The translations under genes and the position numbers were made by a program. From contig JAGPNK010000036.1 in the NCBI GenBank assembly GCA_020746835.1, forward strand, positions 1 to 64,000: 64,000 nt of DNA, in the 5' to 3' direction. Origin of the DNA: Stachybotrys elegans. Taxonomy: Eukaryota > Ascomycota > Sordariomycetes > Hypocreales > Stachybotryaceae. The notes under the pieces were generated by a model. That model had not been told where the DNA came from and made no database searches. It worked only from the letters and a program-made list of their open reading frames with translations. Shown piece by piece: positions 30,572 through 42,260 of the stretch; within the stretch, counting starts at the first letter, position 1; every line of letters starts with the position of its first letter.

Positions 30572-30984
30572 GGTGCGTGCCGTTGGGAGGGGGGATACAG
30601 AGACGAGTTGGAGCTGGACATTGGGAATGTTTTTCTCTCTTTTTTTGTCTTGGGTTTATATACTGTTGCGTCGAAGTGCGGTGCATCCTCCTCGATTGCC
30701 TATTCCAGAAGACGCTCCGCTACTTATAGGTGATCTACATGGCGTTGCCAAGAACGGGCTGGCGGTCTTGGCTCCGAGATTGCGGGAGCGGCGCGGGCTG
30801 CCGGGCCAAGACCTCCCACGACGACCCGTCTCCCCCCTCCCCTTTCGAGCCGAAGGGCGAGGCCAGTCTCCCCGACAGGGGCCGCCGGAGGCAAATCCCA
30901 CCCTGCCTCTCTCTCTAAGTCTCTTTTCTGATTCTCTTCTTTTGTTTTATTTTATTTTTCCTTCCGGGGTATCAACACGGCGCC
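30572..30984. other. Intergenic region
   Basis: A 413-bp gap upstream of the secreted protein gene and downstream of the RRB1-like gene. It contains GC-rich sequence (30770-30880) and then a T-rich 3' UTR (30930-30965). No gene is seen. Confidence 0.4.
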
Positions 30985-32412
30985 TCACACAGAAATGGTC
31001 TTGAAAGCGGAGAAGCCCTTTTCTCCCGTGGCGACGAGGGTTCCGGGGGTGAGCTGGGTGTGCCAGTGGAGCTCCTTGACCATCTCGTGGTAGTGGACAA
31101 AGAGCAGCTGCGGGGGCACGTCCTGGACGCCGGCCGTGTTCTTGGACTCCTCGTCGTCGAGCTCGACGGCCAGGTCCCAGAGGGTGACGGTGTTGTCGCC
31201 GGCGGCGACGGCCATGATGCTGTCGTCGGTGGGGTGCCACTCGACGCTGGTAATCTGCTCCTTGTGGTAGCTAAAGCTGGCGAGGGGCTGGGGCTTGGTG
31301 TCCGTCTTCCACTGGCGCAGGTCCCAGACGGCCCAGGTGCCGTCGTCGGCGCCCGAGGCGAGCAGGTGCGTCGTCTGGCGCGACCACGACATGACGTTGA
31401 CGTCGTAGTCGGACACGGGGACCGTGATGGCGGGCTTGCGCGACTTGGACCGCACGTCCCACACGCGGATGGTGCCGTCGCTCGAGGCTGAGGCGAAGAC
31501 GGACTGCTCCGAGGGGGACCACTGCAGCTCCTCGACGCTCGACGTGTGGCCCTGGAAGGCGCGCGAGTCGGTGACCCAGCCGCCGCCGTCGGTGCGCGTC
31601 GTGGCGTAGATGAGGCCGTCGTTGTCGCCCGTCAGGAGCTTGCCGGCGACCGTGGGGGACCAGTCGAGCGCGTAGCCCTCGGCCTTGTGCGCGCGCACCG
31701 TCGAGATGGGCCTGTTCTGCTGCGCCGAGATGGTGGTGCCCGGGTTGTCGAAGGAGGCGAGGTGCGGCGTCACGTCGTGGATGTAGACGTGCGACGACTC
31801 GGTCATGGTGGCCGTCAGCGTCGAGGCGCCCATGTTGAGGGCGCGGATGCGGTTCGACGTGGCCGCCAGCGGGATGGACCGGCTCTCGAGGACGGGGTCC
31901 GAGTCCTCGTCGTCGTCTGAGTCGTCCTCGTCGTCGTCGCGCTCCATGCGGCTGAGCCCGCTAAACTTCATCACCATGAGCTGGTTCTCGTTGGCGCGCG
32001 CATTCTCGGCCTGGGTGCCCGCCACCGTGTACATGGTGGCCGGGTAGGCGCTGCGGTCGCCCAGCGAGTCCTTGACAATGTCGAAGGACAGGCACGGCCA
32101 GGGCGTGCTGATGCTGTGCAGCATCTCGTAAGTCGACAGGTCCGGGGCGAGGGTCTGGCCGGGCTCCAGCTTAGTGCGGCCGACGATAAAGGTGCTCTGG
32201 TCGACGTCCATGGCCTCCTTCTCTTCGGCCTCGCGCTCGGCGTCGGGTCGTCCGTCTACGCCGGCCTCGATGATCTCGTCCTCGCTCTCAAACTCGTCCT
32301 CGAACTCGTCCTCGAACTCGCCCATGGGGTTGTCGTCGACGTCCATCTTCTCGGGGCGATCGCCGCCCTTGAGGGGCGTGTGGCCGTCGGCATCGGCGGT
32401 TCGCTTCGACAT
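30985..32412 (-). CDS. RRB1: WD40 ribosome-assembly chaperone, RRB1/GRWD1 family
   Basis: Single exon, 475 aa. The acidic N-terminal region (about 25-65: DNPMGEFEDEFEDEFESEDE) and the CAF1-C-like start of the propeller (LAPDLSTYEMLHSISTPWP) are the family's marks, as is a second acidic loop (RDDDEDDSDDDEDSDP). WD repeats follow with typical endings (GTIRVWDVR, GTWAVWDLR, NTVTLWDLA). Yeast Rrb1 binds nascent ribosomal protein L3 and delivers it to pre-60S particles in the nucleolus. Length and domain order are normal. The gene is intronless, like several other housekeeping genes here. Confidence 0.93.
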   Translation of the reverse strand: MSKRTADADGHTPLKGGDRPEKMDVDDNPMGEFEDEFEDEFESEDEIIEAGVDGRPDAEREAEEKEAMDVDQSTFIVGRTKLEPGQTLAPDLSTYEMLHSISTPWPCLSFDIVKDSLGDRSAYPATMYTVAGTQAENARANENQLMVMKFSGLSRMERDDDEDDSDDDEDSDPVLESRSIPLAATSNRIRALNMGASTLTATMTESSHVYIHDVTPHLASFDNPGTTISAQQNRPISTVRAHKAEGYALDWSPTVAGKLLTGDNDGLIYATTRTDGGGWVTDSRAFQGHTSSVEELQWSPSEQSVFASASSDGTIRVWDVRSKSRKPAITVPVSDYDVNVMSWSRQTTHLLASGADDGTWAVWDLRQWKTDTKPQPLASFSYHKEQITSVEWHPTDDSIMAVAAGDNTVTLWDLAVELDDEESKNTAGVQDVPPQLLFVHYHEMVKELHWHTQLTPGTLVATGEKGFSAFKTISV

Positions 32413-34003
32413 GGCGGGCAGGAGATGGGTGATGGGATCGTGGTGGATAGGATGTATTTTACTTTTTCTCGATTTTTTTTTTGCACAAATCTCGTAATTT
32501 TTTTATCGCCCGCTATCTGCCCCTCCACCTCTGTCACCCCTCCACCACCCCGCTTGTGGCGGTGGGTAGCCACCTGTGGCTAGTACAAGACAAATGAGGA
32601 AGGAGCAAAAGAAGCAACAGAAAGGAGAGACAAGGGAAGGAAAGCGAGTGAGGGCATTCGCATTCTGACCTTGTGGAGCAATTCAGTGGATGAATTTCTG
32701 GCAAACGAGGCTACCTGTTCGTTTACCTACTAACTTGCCTTAACCAGTAAACCATTGATTCGCTTAGGGGTACGTAGTTTGGTAGTCTACTGCAGCCGGG
32801 CAAAGCAATAGGTAGGGCTTCAATTCAGTCAACCATGAGATGGAGAGAGATAGACGCGACCCGAAGTCGGTGCACCCACTCTCTGCTTGCACTGCCCCCA
32901 TATTAAAGTGCAAATGCAAAAGTCCCTGCTGCTGCCGCTCCTCACGCTAGCAATCCGTGCGTGAGATGCCAAGCGAGCGGCACAACACCCTTGCAATTGT
33001 CGAGACCTTCCTGTTATCAGAAGGCATGTTGTCGCCATGTCGGCAGTTCAGGCGTCCCGGCTCCAGCCTCAACTTGCCATGGCCGAGCACTAAGAAGCTA
33101 AACGAACATCCTTGTATTCGGAGTTGCCTGCTTTGTACAGAGTTTCACCATCAGCATGCCATTTCTGGATGAGCATTTGTACTTTGGCGACATGCGCCCC
33201 TTCAATACAATTAGTCCTTCAATGTAATTAGTTCTCGTAAAAATCCATCCTAAGTATGCACCTGCAAGCACAGGCGGGTACTAAGTTCCCGGCCTTCTAG
33301 ATGGATGCCCACGTGATTGCCAATTGACAGGTCCTGTCACATAGTGGGCACAGTTCGCAGCAGATCCCCATTCAGGAACCTCGGCTTCTGCCACCTCCAC
33401 AACACCACACGCACATTGGCCTCCCTATCTGCTCCTCTTCTTCATCACTTATGCGAAATCTCCTGCGTCTCAAGCCATGCTCTCTTGATGATGCTCGATC
33501 TTCAATCCAGCCCCTATCGGCTACGCTTCCCGAAACCCCTTGACAATCGCACCCGCTGGAGGCGCAGACCGCTTCAGGGGCCATGACGATGGACAAGATG
33601 ACAAGGCTGCGCGAGATCCATGTCTGACCAGGCACCGCGCCATCTGATTCGCCTATCATGCGCAATCTCCTCGGCGCCAAGCCGGTCTAGGTCCGATACC
33701 CATGCGCTCACCAACTGTCACCGCCCAGGGTTGCCGCCTATCGGGCGTAAGGCGCCCCGCGATGCCGCTTGACCTTCGTTCACCATGTGCTGAGGCTATC
33801 TCGACGTAGCATTGGCAGCGGGGTGGAATACAGGAACCCTTGTTGGCTACCAGCACCGCCCCATCCCATCGTGAAGGATCGCGAATGTTGCCCGTGAGGG
33901 GCTCTATCAACAGGAGTATAAGAAGCCACCCTCGCCGCTTCCATCATGGACCTTCACCACGACCCAACCGGTTCAGCCAACCCCCGCAACCTGTTGGATC
34001 ACC
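32413..34003. other. 1.6-kb intergenic region
   Basis: The left part is the RRB1 promoter (T-rich 32460-32510). Short frames at 32829-33680 on both strands show no coding character. A TATAAG box at 33917-33922 precedes the subtilase gene by 87 bp. Nothing else is recognised. Confidence 0.5.
33917..33922 (+). promoter_or_regulatory. TATA box of subtilase gene
   Basis: TATAAG 82-87 bp upstream of the ATG at 34004 in a CA/CT-rich leader, the normal spacing for a regulated fungal gene. Confidence 0.5.
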
Positions 34004-36902
34004 ATGGTTCGCTCTTCTCTCCTTGTGTCGCTCCTCGCGAGCGCCGCGAGCGCCGCGACCGTCTCTTCTCGCAGCCGCGGCGATAACATCATCAGCAGAG
34101 ACTCGCCGGTCCAAGTTCCCGGTGCCTACATCGTCGAGTTCGATGAGGGTGCTGTACGTCATGAATCCCCTGCAAAACTCATCCACTCCCAACTGACATA
34201 CTGCCATCCAGACGGCCAATGAGTTTCGCATGCAGGCTGAGCCCGAGTATGATACCGTCATGACGCTTGACTACGAGCTCTTCAAGGGCCTCTCCATCAA
34301 GCTCAAGGATGTGGACACGGCCGAGGAGCGCGCCGCCCAGCTCGCCAGCCTGCCCGCCGTCAAGAACATCTGGCCCGTCAGGAAGATCCCGCGCCCGGAG
34401 CCCGTCGCCAGCGGAAAGCTGGGCCGCAAGAGAGACGCCCCCGTCAGGGAGGGTGGCGCCGCCTCCAAACGCTCCCTCTACAGCCGACAGGGCTCGGGAA
34501 ATGACACGGGGGTTTATGCTCCCCACGTCATGACGGGCGTCGACAAGCTCCACGCTGAGGGATTCACCGGTGAGGGCATCACCATTGCCGTCATTGACAC
34601 CGGCGTCGATTACCACCATCCTGCTCTGGGCGGCTGCTTCGGCGAGGGTTGCAAAGTCGCCTACGGTTACGATGTAAGGCTTAGCACCTCCCAGTCTTTC
34701 CAACCCGTGTTCATCAGGTAGCTAACACATCCATCTCAGCTCGTCGGTGACAATGGTGACGCGCCCGACGACGACCCTGATGACTCCTGCGAGTACCACG
34801 GCACTCACGTTGCCGGCATCGTCGCAGGCGACTACCTAGAGGGGAGCCCTGACAACTTCCTGGGCGTCGCTCCCGGCGCCACGCTAGCCGCCTACCGCGT
34901 CTTCGACTGTTGGGGCGGTGGCACCACCACCGACATCCTCATCCAGGCCTTCAACATGGCCTACGAGCAGGGCGCCGACATCATCACCGCGTCCATCGGT
35001 GGCTCCAGCGGATGGTCCTCGGAGCCCTGGTCCGTCGTCGCCAGCCGCATCGTCGAGAAGGGTGTTCCCTGCACGTTGGCTGCTGGAAATGGCAACAGAG
35101 GCATATTTGACAGTTCGAGCGGTACGTTGCCCCATACACAAATTGCAAAGCGCATGCTGACTGAAACTTCATTTGTAGCTGCCGATGGTCAGGGTGTCAC
35201 GTCTGTCGCCTCCTTTGACAACACACTCATCACCGCGACCTGGTCCGAGGCCTTTTCCTCTGTCGACGACGGCGACAGTGTCCCCTTGGCCTGGGACTGG
35301 GGCTTCCCCGTCAATATGGACGGCGTGGAGCGCGAGGTCTGGCCCGTGAGTCTCGATACCAAGAGCACCCGCGATGCCTGCGAACCGCTGCCTGACGACA
35401 CGCCCGACCTGGGCGACTACTACGTCCTGTTCCGCGAGACGGCCGAGTGCAGTGTTTACGACCAGGCCGCCAACCTCGCTGCCAAGGGCGCCCGCTTCCT
35501 CGTCCGCTACGGCATGGACAACCTGATGACGTGGTACGACGTCGAGTTCTACGATGGCACTGAGAACATCCTTGGCGTCGCCTCCATCTATGCCAGCACC
35601 GGCGAGGACTGGATTGCCGCCATCGAGGCCGGCTCCACAGTCAAGGCCATCTTCCCTTACTTTGAAGACGCCGGCGTGTTCAATTACCATGAGTACAACA
35701 CCTTCAACCCCGGCAGCATGAGCGCCTTTTCCAGTTGGGGCCCGACATGGGAGATGGAATTCAAGCCACAGGTTGGCGCTCCAGGCGGTTACATCATGTC
35801 GACTGTGCCTATCGAGTGGGGAAGCTACGGCGTCCTCTCGGGCACGTCCATGGCGACGCCCTTTGTCGCGGGTGCGCTGGCCCTTATCTCGCAGGCCCGC
35901 GGCGTCAAGCCCAGCCCCAAGCTGCTCGAGTCGCTCCTCGCCTCGACGGCCGACGCACAGCTTTACTCGTGGAACACGCCCTTTGCCGAGTTCCTTGCCC
36001 CCGCGGCCCAACAGGGCGCCGGCCTCATCAACGTCTACAAGGCCGCGTACACGCCCGCGCGCCTCGAGCCCACCAGCCTGTCCTTCAACGACACAGCCAA
36101 CTCACCCGGTACATTGAACTTTACCATCTTCAACGAGGGCGAGGAGGACGTCACATATGACATCGGCCACGTCGCTAGCCACAGCATGTACATCCTCGAG
36201 CCGAATGAGCTTTATATGGTGTACGGGCCCGGCGAATTCAACTCGGCCACGGCTGAGCTGTCCTTTAGTGAGACAAAGGTCACCGTGAGCCCCGGCTCAA
36301 CCGTCGTCGTCCAAGTCACGGCCACGGAGCCCCAGGGCCTCAACGTCGCGCGCTACCCCTACTGGTCGGGCTACATTACCGTCAACGGCACCGACGGCAC
36401 GGGTCTCTCGCTGCCCTACCAGGGTCTCGTGGGCTCAATACATGATGCCAACTCGGTTCCGTATGCAGACTTCCAAGACGCTTATGATTGGGAGCCCATC
36501 AGGGACAATACCACCTTCGTGTTCCCGCCTCCTGGCCAGGAGCCCGAGGACACGTACCCTGAACTCTCCATGAGCCTCGAGTGGGGGTCGCGCGCTCTCC
36601 ATTTCGACGTCGTCCCCGCCACGACGTGCGCCAACAACACATACACCATCCCGGGAGGCTACAAGTCCATCGGTGAAGTCGATGGCTTCCCCTTTGAGTT
36701 TGCCCCGCGCACATTCGTCCAATGGGGCTGGTGGGGAGGGCTATCGACGGGCGAGTACGCGCCCGCCGGACGCTACAAGCTGGTGGTGCGCGCGCAGCGC
36801 CTCCTGACGCTCGGCGATGACGACGAAGACTGGCTCACGTGGGTGTCGCCTCCCTTTTACATCCGCTATGGCCACTCCAACTCGACGGCGCACCGAAGGT
36901 AG
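34004..36902 (+). CDS. Secreted subtilisin-like serine protease with PA domain
   Basis: Exons 34004..34153, 34212..34673, 34740..35121 and 35179..36902 give 905 aa. The third intron (57 bp) is stop-free and a multiple of three. A signal peptide (MVRSSLLVSLLASAASA) and an I9-type propeptide (about 40-140, GAYIVEFDEGA) precede the S8 domain. The triad is complete: Asp in IAVIDTGVDYHHP, His in EYHGTHVAGIVAG, Ser in LSGTSMATPFVAG. Between His and Ser lies a PA-like insertion (about 380-500), as in Vpr-type subtilases. The C-terminal 300 residues are a beta-rich Fn3-like region (FTIFNEGEEDVTYDIGHV). It degrades proteins outside the cell; such enzymes serve nutrition or attack of insects, plants or other fungi. 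Confidence 0.93.
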
Positions 36903-37056
36903 ATGGAAGGGATAGGCTTCATACTTGCAACCTCTCGGAATGGGTTTAGAAGGACAGGGCTTACTAGACTGGCTTGTACCAGAGTAGAGTTGGTAATTAA
37001 TGCATAATTAAAGCTGTCAATATCTAAAACGGCCGGCAAGAGCTTGCATAGGCAAC

Positions 37057-38247
37057 CTAGGAGCTCTGAGAAGCTAGAAACTCGTCGCTTAATGGAAACG
37101 TAAGGTAGCCTTCCTCTGTGCCTTGCAGAGTCCCGGGCACATAAAACCTGTCTCGCCGGTAATGCGTGAGCGGCACTCCATGCCTGACACGGAACACCAA
37201 GTCCGGGTTTGACGTAAAATACCTGCCAAACATGACAATCATGTTCATGTCCGGGTACTTGTCGTCCACCAGCTCCCTCGCCAGCTCAGGCGTGTATCCG
37301 CCAGCGATGAGAAACGTGCCCCCCTTCCACAAGTCATACATGAAATCAAGAGTCTCCCGGCTCTGCGTGTCGTCGAACCCAGAAACCCGCGCCTCTATCA
37401 GATGGATAAAGCCGAGGCCGAGCCTCTTCGCCTTGAGCACAATGTCGGAGAACTGCGGGACGGGATCAGCCATCCCCATGCCTTGGAAGTTGCTCCAGGG
37501 ACTCAGGCGGATACCCACGCGCTCCGGCCCTACCGCCTCAGCCACGGCGGCCATGATCTCGTCGAGCAGGCGGGACCTGTTCTCCACGCTGCCGCCGTAT
37601 GCATCTTGGCGCTGGTTGCTGACTTCTTGCAGAAACTCGTCGAGCAGGTATCCGTAGCCGGCCATGATCTCGACGCCGTCAAATCCGGCTCGCCTCGCAT
37701 TCCGGGCAGCCTGGGCGTAGTCTTGCACCGTCTGGTGGATTTCTTGAACGCTCATGGCCCTCGGTGTTGGCCGTGAGCTCTCCGTCCCTGGGATTTCGGC
37801 TGAATCTTTGCCAGTCCCCTCATGACTGATGGGAATGGCGCTGGGTCCAATCACGTCGAACCCCTTTTGCTTCACGACGGCTGGGTCTGCAGCACGACCA
37901 AACGCAAACAGCTGGGCGAAAATGGGAGAGCCCTCGGCGTGCACCGCGTCTGTGACCCGCTTCCAAGCATCGACTTGCTCCTCGGACCATATCGCGCCTG
38001 CGTTTGCCATCCCGGTATGGTTTGGGGCTACGGCAAGAGACTCGACAAACATGAGCGTCCCCGGGGCGGCAGCGGCGCGCTGCTTGTAGTATTCAATCTG
38101 GAGCGGAGTGGCAACGTGATTGTCGAGATTGCGCATCCGTGTCATGGTAGGCATGCCTATACGGTGCTGCAGCTGGGTCGGGCCTAGATTCGTGGGCTTG
38201 AACAGACGGGACGAAGCCATCGATCCGAGACTGGGTTGTTCCGTCAT
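37057..38247 (-). CDS. Old-Yellow-Enzyme-like flavin oxidoreductase with atypical active site
   Basis: A single-exon frame with the likely start at 38247 (396 aa); 38337 and 38220 are alternatives. The FMN beta/alpha-barrel is recognisable from LFKPTNLGPTQLQHRIGMPT to FGRYFTSNPDLVFRVRHGV. Retained OYE residues include the Thr of MTRMRN, the Gln of AQLFAFGRAAD, the Arg of GIRLSPW and the Tyr of GYLLDEFLQ. The usual substrate-anion pair H-x2-N before GYLL is replaced: the segment reads VEIMAGYGYLL, so Met and Tyr occupy the His and Asn sites. FMN binding should persist, while substrate choice or chemistry probably differs from classical enone reduction. It is divergent from the transcription factor at 38785. 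Confidence 0.88.
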   Translation of the reverse strand: MTEQPSLGSMASSRLFKPTNLGPTQLQHRIGMPTMTRMRNLDNHVATPLQIEYYKQRAAAAPGTLMFVESLAVAPNHTGMANAGAIWSEEQVDAWKRVTDAVHAEGSPIFAQLFAFGRAADPAVVKQKGFDVIGPSAIPISHEGTGKDSAEIPGTESSRPTPRAMSVQEIHQTVQDYAQAARNARRAGFDGVEIMAGYGYLLDEFLQEVSNQRQDAYGGSVENRSRLLDEIMAAVAEAVGPERVGIRLSPWSNFQGMGMADPVPQFSDIVLKAKRLGLGFIHLIEARVSGFDDTQSRETLDFMYDLWKGGTFLIAGGYTPELARELVDDKYPDMNMIVMFGRYFTSNPDLVFRVRHGVPLTHYRRDRFYVPGTLQGTEEGYLTFPLSDEFLASQSS

Positions 38248-38784
38248 TTTGTTGTAAGGCGTTGCTGCTTTTACAATTGCTGTTTCTATAATGTTTGCTT
38301 GATTGAGAAATGGTTCTACCTGGCGGGTGGTCATCAACTACTATATACTTGCTCCAGCCACAGAGTTGAATAGAACGCAAGAGTTCACGACCGAACGCCA
38401 ACCTGACATTTGTCAGTCCATCTATCCGTAGCCTTTACCGCATGAGGACACTTATCCATGAGTGCAATACAGCAAGGGCGTACGCTAACTGACCCCTGTT
38501 GTATGCGATGATGGCGACGCCAAAGCGGCCTACCTATCAGATCATCGCTTTTCCGTCGACGGATGACGTGGAATCAATCCAAGGGATCACTAATCCTGCA
38601 TGCCGTGTCGCTTACAATGGAGGCTGCTGAATAATGGCATCTCCACCTTCCTGGACGGGAGATATCATATTCCTTTAAATGCTGCATCTGGAGATATCAT
38701 CTCTGACTCTGGCCGTGAGTTGACTCGTATCCCCCGACACCTTGACACATTTCAGAACAAATAGTACGGAAATTATGGATCCGC
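38248..38784. promoter_or_regulatory. Bidirectional promoter, flavin oxidoreductase / transcription factor
   Basis: A TATATAG lies on the minus strand at 38346-38340, about 95 bp from the oxidoreductase start. The rest of the 537 bp shows no gene. Confidence 0.45.
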
Positions 38785-40391
38785 ATGATAGCATCGCCTC
38801 GCCATCCGAGAGCAGTTCTCAGCCCGGTATGATTGACTTGCAGTTGCTTGCTTGTTCGTTCTACAGAGCAAGGTTGACATCCATGAAGCAGATTCCCAGT
38901 TCCAGTTCATATCTATTGTAAATCCAGACGAATCGCATGACCCAGACATCCGCCGTCGGGCACGATCTCATGCCATCAAGTTGTCTTGGCGAAGTAGGCG
39001 CCGCAAACACGATGAAGCGACAACAGAGGACCCGCGAGATGGTTCGGCAGCGCCACCAAGGCTGGCTAACGCGTTCCCCAGCGACACCTTGCTGGCATCC
39101 CGTCTCCAGGCCTTCTTGGGCATGTTCGCCGCCGTGCAAGCCGCAGAACCCGTCTTTAGCGTGCGGGACCCTGTCGTCTTCCAGAGATTTGATTCGGTAT
39201 TCCGAACAGGGCTGGAAGACACGGCTCTCAAGAATGCCGTCATGCTCACGTTTGCGTTGGCGGCGGGTGGAGGCAAGGATCTCAACCAAGAAAGTCTCGG
39301 CTATCAGTCCTCCGCCATCACCTCGCTACGCACAAAGATGACCTCTGTTGATGTTCCGGCTTTGGAAATGATGCCGACCATCGGCGCGATACTGCTGCTT
39401 GCAGGCGTGGAGGTGGGTAATTTGACCATGAGGAGGCGGTGGAGCACCGGAGGCTAACACTGCTTGTTACAGGCACGTTTGGGAGAGCGGGAGAAGGTTG
39501 AGATACATATGAACGGTGTTAAACACCTACTGGATAGTTGTTCGGCTAGGGGCATCTATCTCACGGATGGCATCAAGAGGGCGGTCTTCTGGTAAACAAG
39601 CGAAGAAAAGCGACAGCGGGATATACTTACTGACGAGAGAATACGAATAGGCAAGATCTAAACTCCTCCATGTTGACGGGATCAACAAGACTGTTCAGCC
39701 ATACCACCATGATGGAGATGCGATGGGCACGAGACCTAGCATCCTACCCCGATTGGTTCCCCCTGCCATCGGGCTTTCGCCAGGTATCCCACCTGTTCTC
39801 CGAGGAATTTACCGAGATTATCAAAGACGTGTACGCATTGCAGCACATCCGCGACTCGCCACCTTTCACATGCGAAGACACCATCGCAATGCTCCACGTC
39901 GACAACCATCAGGCATGGGTCATGTCCAGGCTCCAACCGCTCATATTCCACGAGCCAGCATGGGCAGTCACGAAAAGCTTTCATCTCGCCGTCTACCTGG
40001 CATGCGCCGTGCTGTGCTGCAAGGTGTGGCGGAAGTCGCCCATTCCCGTAAGTGAAGCGGCCCTTTCAGCATCCTGCAGTTGCTTGCCCCGTCGCTAACC
40101 AGCGAGCCCAAACAGGCCCGCATATCGGCGGAACTGGTTCAGGCTATACAGAGTGCAGCCGACGGCGATGCATGGGGCCAGTGCCCGGACCTGTTGACGT
40201 GGATGCTCTGCCTTGGAGGTGCTTTTGCCAGCACGGAGTCACTGCGCGCAGAGTACGTGACGCTGTTGAGACGGAGCTCTCAGGGTATGCATGGTTGGCA
40301 AGAGCTTGTCCGAGTCCTGCAAAGGTTCATTTGGGCCGAGTCCGCATACGAACAAGACGTCAAAAGCTTCTACGAAACATATGTAGCATAA
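38785..40391 (+). CDS. Fungal-specific transcription factor without visible zinc cluster
   Basis: Exons 38785..38826, 38867..39412, 39473..39591, 39651..40047 and 40116..40391 give 459 aa; every phase closes. The first intron would be only 40 bp, so the exact 5' end is uncertain. The sequence near residue 25 (FQFISIVNPDESHDPDIRRR, then ARSHAIKLSWRSRRRKHDE) is the conserved basic N-terminal segment of fungal regulators of the DUF3468 group that lack a Zn2Cys6 cluster. The helical C-terminal region holds motifs typical of that domain (VKHLLDSCSARGIYLTDGIK, then WQDLNSSMLTGSTRLF). It sits between two flavin oxidoreductase genes and close to an epoxide hydrolase, so it probably controls this cluster. 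Confidence 0.75.
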
Positions 40392-40840
40392 TACGTGTAG
40401 GCCGGATACCGATATATTAATGCGAATAATTGAAGTTCACATGCGTGCCTTGTGTTGAAGTCATGCCTCCGTTTCATGTAGCGCAAAGTCTCAATAATAC
40501 CTCCCTGTTCTGCATGTCATCATGCTTCTATCGCCACTCAACTCCCTACCCACTTTGTCCGGATTTGGCAACATCAGAAGGTGTTTCTTCTTCTGTCTAT
40601 GCATAAGCTGACAAGGGACACTTCATATGGCCAATGCAACGCTGCGATATGCAGTGTTGGCTATCTGACCACGGGGCAGTTATTCATGTATCAACTGGAA
40701 CAAGAATGTGTATAAAATGAGCCAATTCTACACGGGCTTTGACTTGCTGCAACTCATCAAGCTACACTCGCCTACATACCCAACTCATCCGTCATTGATC
40801 TAAAGAGCCATAACATAATACTCAAGCCAAGCAAGCCATT
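40392..40840. promoter_or_regulatory. Promoter of second flavin oxidoreductase
   Basis: A TATAAA at 40711-40716 lies 125-130 bp upstream of the ATG at 40841. No gene is seen in the 449-bp gap. Confidence 0.5.
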
Positions 40841-42260
40841 ATGCCTGTTCAACGCTGGCCTGCAGTCCCTGCCGACGTGCTGCCCTTGGCACAGCCACTC
40901 AAGCTGGAGCCATCGGGGAAAATCGCCAAGAACCGCCTCATGAAAGCCTCTATGGCCGAAGGGCTGGCGACCTGGAGCGCCAAGGACATTTCGGCACGTG
41001 GTATCCCAACCAAGGAGACCATCAAGCTCTACCAAAGGTAATTTGGCTCCGCCCACGCAGTAATATTAACGGCCTAACACTGTTGTTTTCAGTTGGGGAG
41101 AAGGCAAGAATAGCTTCGGCATCATCAACACGGGCAACATTGCCATTGAGTACGACATGATGAACTCGGTGGGTGATATGGTCATCACCATCAAGGACCC
41201 GCCCGTCGGGCCTCGGTTCGAGGCCTTCAAGGCGCTTGCAGCAGCTGCCAAGGCTCACGGCTCCCTGGTTCTCGGCCAGGTGGCTCATCCAGGCGGTCAG
41301 CTCTCGGATCGTATTCGCAAGGACACCTTTGCCCCCAGCGCCATCCAGCTGCCACCGCTGGAGCACTATGGTGGTTATGCCGCGCCCCGGGAAGCCACAC
41401 AGGCAGACATCGACCACGTTGTGGCTAGCTTTGCGCATGCCGCTGCGTATCTTGCGGCTGCGGGCTTTGACGGCATGGAGCTTCATGGCGGACACGGCTA
41501 CCTGCTTGCGCAATTCCTCTCCCCGCGCTTCAACAAGCGTACGGATGCGTACGGCGGGTCTCTCACGAACCGGCTCCGCATCATTCTTGACATTGCAGCC
41601 GCTGTCCACGGCTCCCCGGGCGTACCCAAAGATTTCATCCTGGCACTAAAGCTGAACAGTGTCGAGTTCCAGGAGGGCGGTATGACGCCTAGCGAGGCAA
41701 GGGATATGTGCGCCGCTCTGGCGGATGCCGAGTTTGACTTCATCGAGCTGACGGGAGGGAACTGGGAAAACTTTGGCATGACTTGGGAGCGTGAGAGCAC
41801 CATCAAAAGAGAAGGTTTCTTTCTTGAGTTTGCCGACGTCGTTGTTCCCGGACTCGGCCCGGCCCCTCGCAGAACCAAGGCCTTCATCACGGGCGGCATG
41901 CGCTCCGCGGCCGCCATGGTGGATGCCCTCAAGACTGTCGACGGAGTTGGGCTCGCGAGGCCCGCAGCACAGGAGCCTCGTATCGCGAGAGACATCCTGG
42001 AAGGCCGGATCACCAGCGCCATCCGACCGATAGAGGGGCTCGAAGACCTTGGCCGGGGTTTCCGGCTGGCTGGGACGCAGTTGACACAGGTCGGGAAAGG
42101 CGAGGAGCCCTTTGATGCCAGCGATAAGAAGTTGGCCGACAGCTACCTGCTGGACTTTGACAAGTGGTACAAAGACTTGCTGGATGATGGCGACAAGCTG
42201 GAACACCACGGCTATATCCGTCTCAGCACTGAGCAGCGCCCTTACGGACAGGCATACTAG
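40841..42260 (+). CDS. NADH:flavin oxidoreductase (OYE-like), 454 aa
   Basis: Exons 40841..41037 and 41093..42260 (55-bp intron). The FMN barrel starts with PLKLEPSGKIAKNRLMKASM. It includes LGQVAHPGGQ and the active-site segment MELHGGHGYLLAQFLSPRFN, in which both His of the H-x2-H GYLL signature are kept. KRTDAYGGSLTNR and the phosphate-binding ITGGMRS complete the fold. The C-terminal 70 residues (HHGYIRLSTEQRPYGQAY) extend beyond bacterial members. It probably reduces an activated alkene or nitro compound with NAD(P)H. It is a normal active-site counterpart to the unusual paralogue at 37057, and the two flank the same regulator. Confidence 0.9.

Noticed and set aside
37057..42260. Ergot-alkaloid-type cluster because of OYE genes
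   Set aside because: No prenyltransferase, catalase, P450 or other pathway gene is present nearby; OYE-like genes are common in fungi.
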